Below, one piece after another: positions 25,421 through 36,989 of a DNA stretch of 64,000 bases. Positions within the stretch are counted from its first letter, which is position 1. Each line of letters begins with the position of its first letter. The notes below the pieces were generated by a model. That model was not told the origin of the DNA, searched no databases, and saw only the letters and a list, made by a program, of their open reading frames with translations. Both the position numbers and the translations under genes were made by a program. The DNA comes from Torreya grandis (Eukaryota; Streptophyta; Pinopsida; Cupressales; Taxaceae): assembly GCA_037957365.1 (NCBI GenBank), contig JARHVA010002425.1, positions 2,509,501-2,573,500 on the forward strand, in the 5' to 3' direction.

Positions 25421-26439
25421 ACATAAACACACTGCAAAAAATCGGAAAGAGACTAAAACCTTAGCCACCTTACCAATTCAGAGAGAGATAAAGCATTGGT
25501 AAGTAATAAGTTTTTAATCCATTTTTAGTCACACTTTTATAATTTTTATCTGATCCACTTTATTTTCCAAATTATAGTCAAAATATAACAACCTAAATAA
25601 TAAATCATAAGTACTTAATATTCATATGGAAAATCCATGAAAAAGCTTAAATATAGTAATGGCATGGAAAGAAAAACTTGTGCTGGTAAACAAATAGAAT
25701 AATACACTGAGGAGGATCATCAAAGAACATGGCATGGATAAAAAATTTCTTGTGAAGGAGACGACAAATGTGGATCCCTCTATCCTTTCTATAAGAGATG
25801 AAGCACATGAATAAATGATAATAGTTAAAAATATTGATGTTGTAGTCAATGATCTTATTTGATAAGGTGTTTTACATTTTGATTCAAGAAAAAGGGAAGT
25901 TGAGGTAGCATCATCTGTTTTTCCACAACAAACTAGAGCTCTTCATGTGGAATGATATCTACATCCTACATTTATCCCTCTTTATTTCAAATGGGATATG
26001 TAAATTATAATTTTTATTTATGTTATGTTTAGACTAAACAATTTATATTGTAAATTTAATTTTCAAGTTTAAATATAAGTATATGTTTCTATTTTATTAA
26101 GTGCAATTTGTCCATGATAAGTTTTCTATTATATTATAAATTTACTACTTAAGATGTATAGTGATAAAATCATAATTAATTGATGCATAATACTCACAAA
26201 TACATGAAATACTTTCTTGATGTTATAGTTGAAGTGTAAAATAAACATTTTATGTACATTTAACCTAAATATATTGTTTAACAAAGCTTGAATTTTAAAT
26301 AATTACAATATAACATAACTATTTTAAAATAATAAAATAACTTAATTTATGAATTCTTGTGATCTACATAATATAAATGTTTCATTGATTTTATATACAA
26401 ATGATAATATAAAAAATCAATTAAAAAATTGAAATTTGA

Positions 26440-29330
26440 AACATACATACTAAAATTTAGGTAGCTAAAACAGTTTTTGAGGATCCTTTTCTTCATATTG
26501 TCATTTCTATGTATTGTATCCGACACATATACAGTGTCAATATCAAGATTACATTTTTCATTTTTTATATTTATAACTCCTCTTCTTTGACTGAGTGAAT
26601 TCCAAATTTTAAGTGCTCTATCATGGATAAACGTATCTAGTGGATAACACTAAACAGAGAGTCTTAAACATGTGTCTATATTTTTGTCCAAACTATTACG
26701 AAATTTTTAGTCAATGAAAGATAATGCAATAAATATTATTTAATCCTCCATAGAGTCCAAAATCATTTTTTGGCATAATTCATACAATAAAAAATTATCA
26801 CTATTATATTCTTGTAGGATAGTAGTTGGATACAATTTTTTACATAACCTTGTAATAGCACCATTTTCAGTTGGCTCATTTAGACACTTATAGTTATCAA
26901 TAATTGGGAATTTAAAATGGATAGACTATGTTGTCAGTAAATATTTTATTGAAATACATAGAATTTCAACTCTATTGATATCTACAAACTTAGAAAAATA
27001 TTTAATAAGAGTGCCTAGGTATCTAAGAAATAAATTACTGATTTGTTCTTTACCATCCTCAGCTCTCCAAAATGTGAGATTCACAACTGCCATGGCTTCA
27101 ATAAACTCATCCATTTGAAAACATCATCCAATTTATATAAGCAAGCTATCCTTTATCTTTCTTAATTTTATTTATGTTTCCAATATCACAAATTTGTAAA
27201 GAATACATGTTACGTGGATTTCTTCAATTTCTGATCCTGCTATATCAACTCATTTTTGGAAGGTGTGTAGTGTTATTTCCTTTCCATTTAAAAAGATATA
27301 AATATGATCAATAATATTGAATTTTAAATAGGATTTTGGATCCTTAATATTTTAAAAAGTTTTCCAACTAGCGAAAATAGGTAGCTTAAGACTATTTTAC
27401 CTTTAGTATAAGACATCAAGGGATTGACAAACATATTTTCTCAAATGTATGAATTCTTCTATATATATATATATATATCTTGAGCATGTTTCATCAAACA
27501 ATTTATTTCATTCAACATTGGGAGAGTACCACATATTTTCAAAATCATTTCTAAATTTGTTAAACATTACAAAAAATGCATTACCTTGTTGACTTCCAAA
27601 TGGTATTTGAATATAAATCCTACCAGTGATGGATATTCTTTAAAAACTATGCATGCAGGTTCATAAATGGAAATCCATCTTGTATCAATATCTTTTAGAA
27701 TATTTTTACCATCGGTAACCCCAATTGTAAATTTTTGAAACTCTAAAAATGTTTTTAGACTTCTTGACATATAATCATGTAAATCATGGATAAGTTCCTC
27801 CAATTTTGCAACATATTCAAATGTGTTTACAATTTTATATGCAAGATTCATTTTGTGGGCTATGAAATGAATTCAAATCATATATGGTCCAACTATTGTT
27901 TATAGTCAAACACACAAATCATTTTTTCCCCTACATTACTGCTGCACCATTATCTCTAGCACATACCAACTTCATAGTTATATCATAATCATCCATCCCT
28001 CTAATATCTCTTAAATTAGAAATAACTAACTTGAAAAGGATTTAAGCATTTTAATTTTCAACCATTTTATGTATAGCTAAAAAATGACATGTCCTTAAAT
28101 TATTTTGAAAGTTGTAAACATGGATACAAACCCATTTGATGTTGTTAACTAATGTGATGTTGTCAATGGAAATTGATATAAATCTTTCATTTTTAACTTT
28201 TTCTTTCAAATCTTCCTTCTTAATCATCGCAAGACATTTTGCCATGTTCCAAGCACTAACATTTGACCAAAGTGATTATGGAATGTTATGAATTCCATTA
28301 TGTTGAAATAGAATTTTATAATTTGAAAATTTAGATATAAGTCTACCTTTTTTAAGAATGTGATAGATCATTGAGAACTGTATATTTTTAGCATGTTGAT
28401 TAGACTGAATAACTTTTCCTATTTGAGTTGTAATTATTCCTAATTTCTCAACAATATGTCACATATGCCTCTATTTTTTTCATACAGTGTTAGGTATCAA
28501 ACATGCATACATTCATTTTCATATTTCCATATATGATTCTTTTTAATTTGTCCATCTTATTTAACCGACACATAAACATTGCCACAATATTTTTTAATTG
28601 TGTCTAGCTTAAGTTGTATTTTGTAGTATTTTTCAATTTTCAAAGAACATATTTTATAATTAAATTTATTTAAAGCATCATTACTATTTTTTTGGCTCTA
28701 TTGGTTCAATGATATGAAATTTTTCTACATAGTCAAACTTAAAATACCTTCCAATTATCCATCAACTTCTCTTTTTTTGCACAGTTTTTTGAGTACTTTT
28801 TATCAACTAAAGTTTGTGTCTATTGAGTATAAGTATCTTCTATTGGATTGATGTCATCACCTAGAATTTCCTCAAGTCTCTTCTTACTTAGAAAACATTT
28901 TGAATTTGTATTTACAATGGAATTTGATGTTTTATGAGATATAGGAAGTTTATTTTAATGTTTGTATCATATCATCTAGGTTGTCCTTTGCTATAACCAT
29001 GCAATTTTCAGGAATGTCTTCAAGTGGTGGCATGTCATCATCAAAAATATATTCAAATGGTGAAATACTATTGTGATTAAATCTTTCATTTGGAAAACCA
29101 CTATCAATCAAGGGATCTACATACATAAGGATTTTTCTATTATCCTTTAAATGTTAAATAATAGTTATTACAAATAAATAAATTTTGTAAAACATTTAGA
29201 ACCTATATTTTGAGTGGGTGTAGGTTGAGTTTTATTGGGCGTTCTTGTTGGCTGTAAAAAGTAAGATAGTATACTCTTTATCATTGATAAATACCCTGAT
29301 CTTTTACCATTATCACCAAACAAAATTATA
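26440..29330 (-). pseudogene. hAT-superfamily transposase relic (DUF4371/ZNF862-like), copy B
   Basis: Minus-strand fragments in protein order. 28051-28245 gives FISISIDN and WVCIHVYNFQ, matching the SADEVT-type beginning of the catalytic domain. 27930-27980 gives LVCARDNGAAVM and GKK, matching the GADGAxxxxG motif. 27567-27851 gives DIDTRWISIYEPA, matching the TRWISM motif. 26926-27114 is a mid-domain. 26520-26760 is the C-terminal dimerisation-like part with LDKNIDTCLRL and a DRALKIWNSL segment. Stops and frameshifts separate all pieces, so no active enzyme is encoded. Terminal inverted repeats were not found. The same relic lies at 36990-39830 in copy C, so it was duplicated with the unit rather than transposed separately. 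Confidence 0.7.
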
Positions 29331-29459
29331 GGCAACTTTTTTTAAGACAAGATGTAACCTATCACTTGGGTAATGTGAAATAAGTCATCCTTTCTATGTA
29401 ACAATTTTTTTATCATATTTGTAGACATCAAATGATTCCATATAATTCTATTTTTCACC

Positions 29460-30070
29460 CAACCTCTATAAACATCATCTTGACCCTGTAGTTGACATCC
29501 AATCTACTTAGTCATCATCAAGACCCTATAGATGACATTAATTTTGTTTCGTCATTGTCCAAACCTAGTCAATGCCATCAATTATATATGGTCACTATCC
29601 AAACCCTATGGATAGCATCCAAAACCTTTAGCTATCATCCACTTTATCTGGTCACTGTTCACACCCTATAGATGGTGTCTAGACCTTGTGGATGTTGTAT
29701 AGTCTATTTTGTCACCATATAAACACTTCGGATGACATCTATACCCTATGGAAACTATCCATCATGTCTAATAATTCTTAAAACCCTATGGAAAATGTAT
29801 ATACCCTATATCTAGGATCTAGTCTATTTGGTCACCATCCAAACCTTATGGCCAGTGTCTAGTCTCTCTAGTCACCATTTAAACCCTATGGGGACCATCT
29901 AGTCTACCTAGTTACCATTCAAAAATTATTGAAACCTTTCGATTATGTTCTCTATCTGGGATCTCTAGCTGATGTCTAGATATATTTGATGCCATCTTCA
30001 TCACCTAGTCATTATCTAGAATTTGTTGTCACTATTTAGAGTGTGTGGGTGTCATCAAATGCATGTGGTC
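29460..30070. repeat. 20-bp minisatellite array 2 with 60-bp higher-order period
   Basis: 20-bp units alternate in type so that 60-bp blocks recur. One block is approximately CTATTTGGTCACCATCCAAA, then CCCTATGGATAGTGTCTAGA, then CCTTGTGGATGTCATCCAGT. Blocks are seen at 29581, 29641, 29701, 29821 and 29881 in constant register. The right end decays into looser copies. It is paralogous to 39930-40545. Confidence 0.88.
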
Positions 30071-30948
30071 ATTTAGTGCTAGTTGAATTTTTTTATATTG
30101 ATCATCTATTGAGTATAGTAGATATGCAGTGTGTTATATATGTTAGAAAAATAGTGTAGAATGTCCTTTAATGGCATGGAAATTTATAGTCAAAACTATG
30201 GAGTTAGTTGCCAATAGTAGGTGATCTAATCTCTAAACCATATTTACAACCCAAAATTTTTGGTGACTTAATAATATTTTTGGGTCTACAAAAATAGCTA
30301 AATCCATATTTCAAAAAATGAAGTATTCATGAATTAAAGAAGATTAATCACCAAATAAAACCCTAATCCCATGTAAAACTAATAGAGGAAAAATAGATAC
30401 AACAAATTTAAGAGATTTTCAAAATTAGTAAAATTCAAATGATAATAAATTATGCATAATAATTAAAACTAAGTCAAATATATATGATTATAAAAAGAGA
30501 TCATAATAAAATGTCAAGTAAAGACCATATAGGTGTACAATGAAATGCAATGCAATGCATGCATACATTTCCATATAACCATTAAAAAAAATCAGAATAC
30601 ACATCCTAATCATGAAACATCCTCCCACTCTTTTCCTTGTGTAAAAATGGAGATCCCTTATATGCATATTTATCTAGGCTATGTTGATGTTATTTATTTT
30701 ATACTCAAGGCTCACATGTACCTCTAACTATTCATACAAATAAGTCATTGTCATGTAAATAAGTTTATAAGTTACTTTGAAAATTCTAAAAAAAATTATT
30801 CAAGAACTTACTACATCATGTAGTAAGAGTTAATTTGCCTCCTAAAACTCATTAGGTTTAACAAAATGTTGTGGCTCATGTAAAGAAGTGTGCAAGGGAG
30901 AACCAATAGGATTCAATGCCCTTGTTTAGATAATTCAGGGGATTGGAT

Positions 30949-31146
<198 letters not shown>

Positions 31147-31547
31147 AATGTCAAAATTAGCTCAATGTTATTGACAATTAGTTTCTTAAGTGTACTTAAA
31201 CATTTAAACCAATTGAGTAAATAATTAAAATATAAAAAAATATTTAAAATTTATTTTTCTCTTACAACTTTACCCTACAAATCATTTAAACTAGAGTACC
31301 ATACATAATTGTAAAATCATACATAGATGATAGAGTCTAATCAATTAAATTTACACAAGTACCAAGAAAATAATTAAATAAAATCCATATTTAAATTTAA
31401 ACATTATAATTTTTCATACCATTGGGAGTTATTATATGGATGAAATGATAACAACAATGCCTACATCTATTATCGATCGTATCAAGGGAGGAGTTTTCAT
31501 TGTAGTCATCAACTTAATAACTAAAAGATCATTTGTATTTTGAGCAT

Positions 31548-31548
<1 letters not shown>

Positions 31549-31590
<42 letters not shown>
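31549..31590. repeat. (CA)n microsatellite, 21 units
   Basis: A pure CA run. Copy C has a short TATATATA at the matching position near 41800. Confidence 0.95.
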
Positions 31591-31594
<4 letters not shown>

Positions 31595-33564
31595 TGAACC
31601 TTAATATTGAAAATAAATATAAAAAATTAAAAAAATTAAAAATTACATTTGTCTATGTATATATAGGGTAAAAAACATTGATAGACATTGATGGTCCCAT
31701 ATATACCTATAAAAAATATGGGCTATGTACTATTGGAACATATAAAAATATGTATTAATTATTAAAATTTTTATATAAATTAATTATTACCTTATATACA
31801 TATATTTTTAATTTAATAGATCCAAGAAAAATATTTGTAATGTGTCAAATATAAAATATATTTGGAAACTTGTGGTTAAGGTGTCCAAACTAGATGTATG
31901 CCTCAAAGATCTACACTCATAACCACATCATCAATCTTATTGTACATATCATCATTATTAGGTGACATCAAATTGACATCTCCCCCTGAATTTCCAGTGT
32001 AAATAGCTCGACATGAACTACAATAGTGTTGTCAAGCATGAGGTCTAGCTAGAGCATACCCATAGACAACCTCACTAGTATTTATATGGGGAGATTGTGT
32101 CATATGTTAAACAAGGGTTTCAATAAGCAACCTTATCAATTTAATGTGTCAATATGCATAGTTTCCTTCATTACAGAAGGGACTATCATAGGTTGAATTG
32201 GAATTTGTATAAAGACACTCACATGGTGATTAGACATTAGATGTGCACCACTTATATATTATGAAAATCCTTTTCCTTAAGCCTCAAACTTTTAGTGATC
32301 CAAATAATTAGGGATCTCATTGGGGATACACTCCTATATAATTTTGTAAAAATAAAGAAACATTGCGGTTGTTACCAATTGCATGATTAGATACCATCTA
32401 CCATCGGTCCCATAAAATATTTTTTGTATTATCATAATGGCAACATTGGAATGCAAAAAAATCGCATGAAAATAAAATTAGTTCATTAGTTTTTAGATTA
32501 GTAAATAATTTACATATTTTAATATTTTCTATTTTATTGCATCTCATAGTATAAGTCTCCAGTTTGTTTTTATAAGAGTACCTACATATCTTCCTATACA
32601 ATTCCCATCTATCAATTCAACTCATCATTGAGTAGACTTCACCTAAAAATTATTCTAATGTATTCACCAAATAAGAACATCGAGGGTTGGTAGAATAAAA
32701 TTATTTAAAGTCATAATACTTTACTAAATATACATTTTATTTTCCATTATATGTTCAAGAAAATCCTCTTGACTATCTGGGGTGCATTTTGAAATTCTAG
32801 GAAGGTCATGAGGGGTTGATTGGTTTTTCCATACATCTAAACTTGCCATTTTATTATGCTAACATATGAGATGGAGGGGTTTTAGGGGATGTATAAATAA
32901 AATAGTTAAGGGTTTTAAAAAATACTAATGAAAATATAAAAATACATAATAAATTTGATTCAGATTAGAAATTTCAAAAATTCCTTATCTCTTCTCCTGC
33001 ATGGAATCTCAATCATTTCACTCACTAGCAACATAAGGGAAATTTGTAACAATAAAGTACAATTTGGAGAAATGTGAGTTTAATGGAGTAGATGAAATTA
33101 GTATTTTTTAGTGTGACAAGAAAAAATGATGATTTCTATTTTCTCATTTATATACATAGCAATGTGTATGTGCTATAATGTGTACGTGTTATAGTGCATA
33201 TGTGATCTAGGTTTATTAATTGCCAAGCCTAGAATTTAATACCACATAAGTAGTATTTCTAAATACACATACATTTTAATGTTAATAATATTTTGATGAC
33301 TTTTTTTTATCCCTCAACATGCTCCTATTTTGATATTTTTGACATTTGAATTTTGATAAAGAGTAGAAACAAAATCCCTTTTGACATTTTCATTTCAGGG
33401 AAGAGTGACAATACAATCATATGTAACATTGGCATCATTTTCATTATTTCATTTAAGAAAGTCATAAGAGGATAATTATCTTTAACAACTATATTATTTT
33501 TAATATTTACATTATGAAAACAAGTAAAATGACAATAATTTGCATCATTTGTAGAAAGTCATAA

Positions 33565-33681
33565 GTGGATGAAAGCCACTGCATAGGCCTTCCTTTTTGA
33601 TAATAGCTTTGATTTCTTTAGGTCAATAGAAAATTTTAGTGTTATTTCCATGCATCTCATTTCTAAGATTTGTGTTGTCAT
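33565..33681 (-). pseudogene. 5' fragment of the C2-domain gene (copy B)
   Basis: About 39 codons remain from an ATG at 33681-33679, reading MTTQILEMRCMEITLKF and continuing through DLKKSKLLSK to AVAFIH. This matches residues 1-39 of the intact protein at 45700-46260. Beyond codon 39 the sequence switches to unrelated 3'-flank-like DNA and a stop, so the C2 domain is lost after its first strands. The preserved 5' UTR and TATA-like region follow on the right (33682-33880). All eight CpG in the matched part of the intact gene are changed here, six of them to TG or CA, as expected for a methylated, non-selected copy. Confidence 0.85.
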
Positions 33682-34770
33682 TGTTGTGGTTTTAAAATTA
33701 ATGATTTGTGTAGACTTGATTTGTAGATGAATATACTTCTTTATGGTGCTAGAAATTTGTAAAGGGGAAAAGGGGTCAATGGTGGGGATTAGGATAAGAG
33801 TTGGTTTATATTTATATTTATAGGGGATACTTGAAAGGTTAGACTCTAAATTTTAGGGTTGGTATTTTTCATTGGTTAGTTGATGGTAATTTGGAGGGGC
33901 ATATAGGTGTTATACATCTACATAAAGTGCTTAGGTGGAGCAAAGAATTGAAAACAAGTTGTAAAAAACTTCTATGAGCATGTTTAATAAAAGATAAAGG
34001 ACTCCCTATAATTGGAGGAAGACCAAAATATTTTAATTTTGAAGTTTTTAGTATTGAAAGTGTATACTAGTTTTCATGTGAATAATCATGTGCTCTTTGG
34101 TACTTTGTACTTGGGTACGTGGCCCAACACTACAGATTCTCAAAAATGATTTCTATCTACAATAAATTTAAATAAGGTTAGTCATCTTTGTTTGGATGAG
34201 CAGAAAAAAAGACAAAACTTTGCATCACGAAAATAAAAATCTAGGTCAACATAGTACCATCCATTCTCTTTGAGCCTATTGACAATAGCTTCATCAAAGT
34301 ATTCTTTGATCAACATAAAATTTAATATACAAGTTGGGATAGAGAATTGGCTTGAGAAACATTTGAAAGCCACATGCCTCTTACCTTTGAATATATATGA
34401 CACCTATAAACGTTAACAAAAATACCTTCACCATAGAAAATATAGATTCTCAATATGATCTCAAGAATATCTTTATTGGTGATCTATAAGATGCTTGGAA
34501 TAGTTCCTTAAACAAACTTGAAGTAGAGTTCAAAATCATCTCGATTCTTTTACAAATATTCTAGAACTAAAAATTCCATTAGGATCCCAAGTAACATTCC
34601 ATTTAGAATAAAATGACATCATTGAATAAACTAACTATATAATTGCTTTGATATCTCAAAACAAAGTAATCCAGTATTACATGATGGAAGTACCTTCTAG
34701 AAGAAAGTTCTTATTTGGGCATGTTGGACCACCGGCCTCATCATATAGTTAGAGATGGGGAATTGATGAT
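33682..34770 (-). repeat. Promoter and upstream region of the broken C2 gene, copy B
   Basis: Matches 46261-47435. The TATA-like AT stretch and the GGGGTCAATGGTGGGGAT segment of the 5' UTR are kept. The G-box is lost, and the paired ACGT cores have become ACAT (33914-33923). About 24 bp near 33885-33905 are present here and in region A but absent from the intact promoter. Confidence 0.75.
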
Positions 34771-34779
34771 TGATTTGAG

Positions 34780-35165
34780 GAAGGTGTAGGCTAGAATTAA
34801 TCAAGGATGGATTTGAGGAAGGTTTGTGAGTGCAGTTAAATATTTGAAGAAGTTCATAAAGAAATTATCTTCCATAACCATACCTTAGCATGCCATTGCA
34901 GTATGTAGTATTACTTTTACTTATGTTAAGAAAATAAAAAGTGGATTTGATATGTTCAAACATAAGGTTATCCATGATCTAGTTTTATCTTTACCTAACT
35001 TGTAGCTACCCTTTTAGGTAAAAATGGATGTTAGTGACTATGTTACACTGGTTGTCTTAATTTAAAGAAGTAATCTAGTATGTCACTATTAATAGTTATA
35101 TCATGGTTACATTCAAAATTATTTTACATATGATGAAAAAATTTATGCTCTTGTATATACATGTA
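34780..35165 (+). mobile_element. Ty3/Gypsy reverse transcriptase to RNase H fragment
   Basis: Reading through stops, the plus strand gives the RT thumb and start of RNase H: VKYLKKFIKKLSSI (matching the RRFIKGFS region), LSLPNL, then VKMDVSDYV (matching the DASDY start of RNase H) and YFTYDEKIYAL (matching the TYDKELLAL region). No LTR, integrase or gag accompanies it. It sits exactly in the short spacer between tandem copies B and C. Confidence 0.75.
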
Positions 35166-35329
35166 TATACACCATGCCTTCTTTACTTTGACATGCATAC
35201 ACACATAACAAAGTGGGAAAATATAGAAACCTAAATATAGACCCTTGACATTAAATTTTTTTGATAAAGTTTGTATATTGATTTGTGTTGGCATTTAATA
35301 TTGTAGGACAACATTCATTTATAAGTAAT

Positions 35330-35960
35330 ATGCCATGACCCCCCCCCCATACTATTTGGACTAGGGGAAAGAATTTAGTAATGCTAACATGTAGAAGGGG
35401 AACAATGCATATAACAATGTCAGAGTTCCCTGGTTTTTCTATGGGTGGATTATTTGTTACAATAGGTCACACAATAATTTAAAATAATATTGATCTTCAT
35501 GATGCTTTGCTTGAGGGTATTGACTTGATGCCTAAAAATAGATTTGTTATGAATAATATTATTTAGGGATCTCAATTCTATGATCCATAAAAAATAGTTC
35601 AAAGTGGTTCATCTAGTTCACCATCTGAATGATGAAATGATGAGGAGAAATCTTTTGCCAAATTGACATTATTTCCATTGAATAATCTTGTTGAAGATAA
35701 TACTTTCACTTTGTTAAATGACATAGTACAAACTGATTTGAAAGTATTAAAACAATGGGAGATTTGGGGTGAGGCTTTGGTAAAGGAAATTAATGAGAAT
35801 TATCATAACCATTCACAAAGATATTATTTATATTATTTAGTTTAAAATGATCCAGCTAAAATTGAAATATAAGTGAATCACATTGAATCAAGATCAATTA
35901 TAGTTGCAAATTCCAATGATAATAAAGTTTTAGACGTTACCATAAATAGATTGAAAATAT
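35330..35960 (+). pseudogene. Unrecognised coding-like block (copy C)
   Basis: Counterpart of 24780-25420. The best open piece is 35663-35845, containing FPLNNLV, TFTLLNDIVQ, LKQWEIW and YYLYYL. Upstream it reads RGTMHIT, EFPGFSMGGLF and DLMPKN, with stops between. Family not recognised. Confidence 0.35.
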
Positions 35961-36989
35961 TGAATGCAGAGGCATAGGTATACTACAACAAATGGGAAAG
36001 AAACCAAAACCTTTACCACCTTTCCAATGTAGATACAGATAAAGCTTCGGTAAGTAATAAGCTTTTCTATCCATTTTTAATCACACTTTTGTAATTTTTA
36101 TCTGACCCACATTATTTTCCAAATTAAAATCAAAATATAAAAACCTAAAGAATGAAGCACAAGTACTTAATAGTCATCAGGAAAAGGAACAGAATAGTTT
36201 AAATCTAGTAGTGACATGGAAAAAAAAAACTTGTGTTAGTAAACAAATAAAATAATACATTGAGGAGGATCATCAAAGAACATGGCATGGATCCATAAGT
36301 TATTGTGAAGGAGAAAATAAATGTGGATCCCTCTATCCTATCGGCATGGGATGCAACACATGAATAAATCAAAATACTTGTAAATATTAATGTTGTAGTC
36401 AGTAATATTGTTTGAAAAGGTGTTTTATATTCTAATTCAATGAAAGGAGAAGCTAGGGCAACATCATCCGCTTCTCCATAATAAAATAGAACTCCTTATG
36501 TGGAATGATATCTATTCCCTATATGTATTTGTATTTAATTTCAATGCGATATGCAAATGATATTTTTTTATATATGTTATGTTGAAACTGAACAATTTAT
36601 ATTGTAAATTAAATTTACAAGTTTAAATATAAGTGTACATTTCTATTTTATTGTATGCATTTTATCCATGAAATTTTTTCTATTATATTAAAAATTTAGT
36701 ACTTAAGATGTATAGTGATAAGATCATAATTAATTGATGTATAATATTTGAAACCCCAACAAATATTTACTTTGTACACAAAATGAAGTGTAAAACAAAT
36801 ATTTTATGTACAAATAGCCTAAATATATTGTTTAACAAAACGTGAATTTTAAATAATTACAATATAACATAACTATTTTAAAATAATACAATGACATAAT
36901 TTATGAATTCTTTCAATTTACATAATAGAAATGTTTCAATGATTTATGATACAAATAATAATATAAAAAATCAATTATAAAATTAAAAG

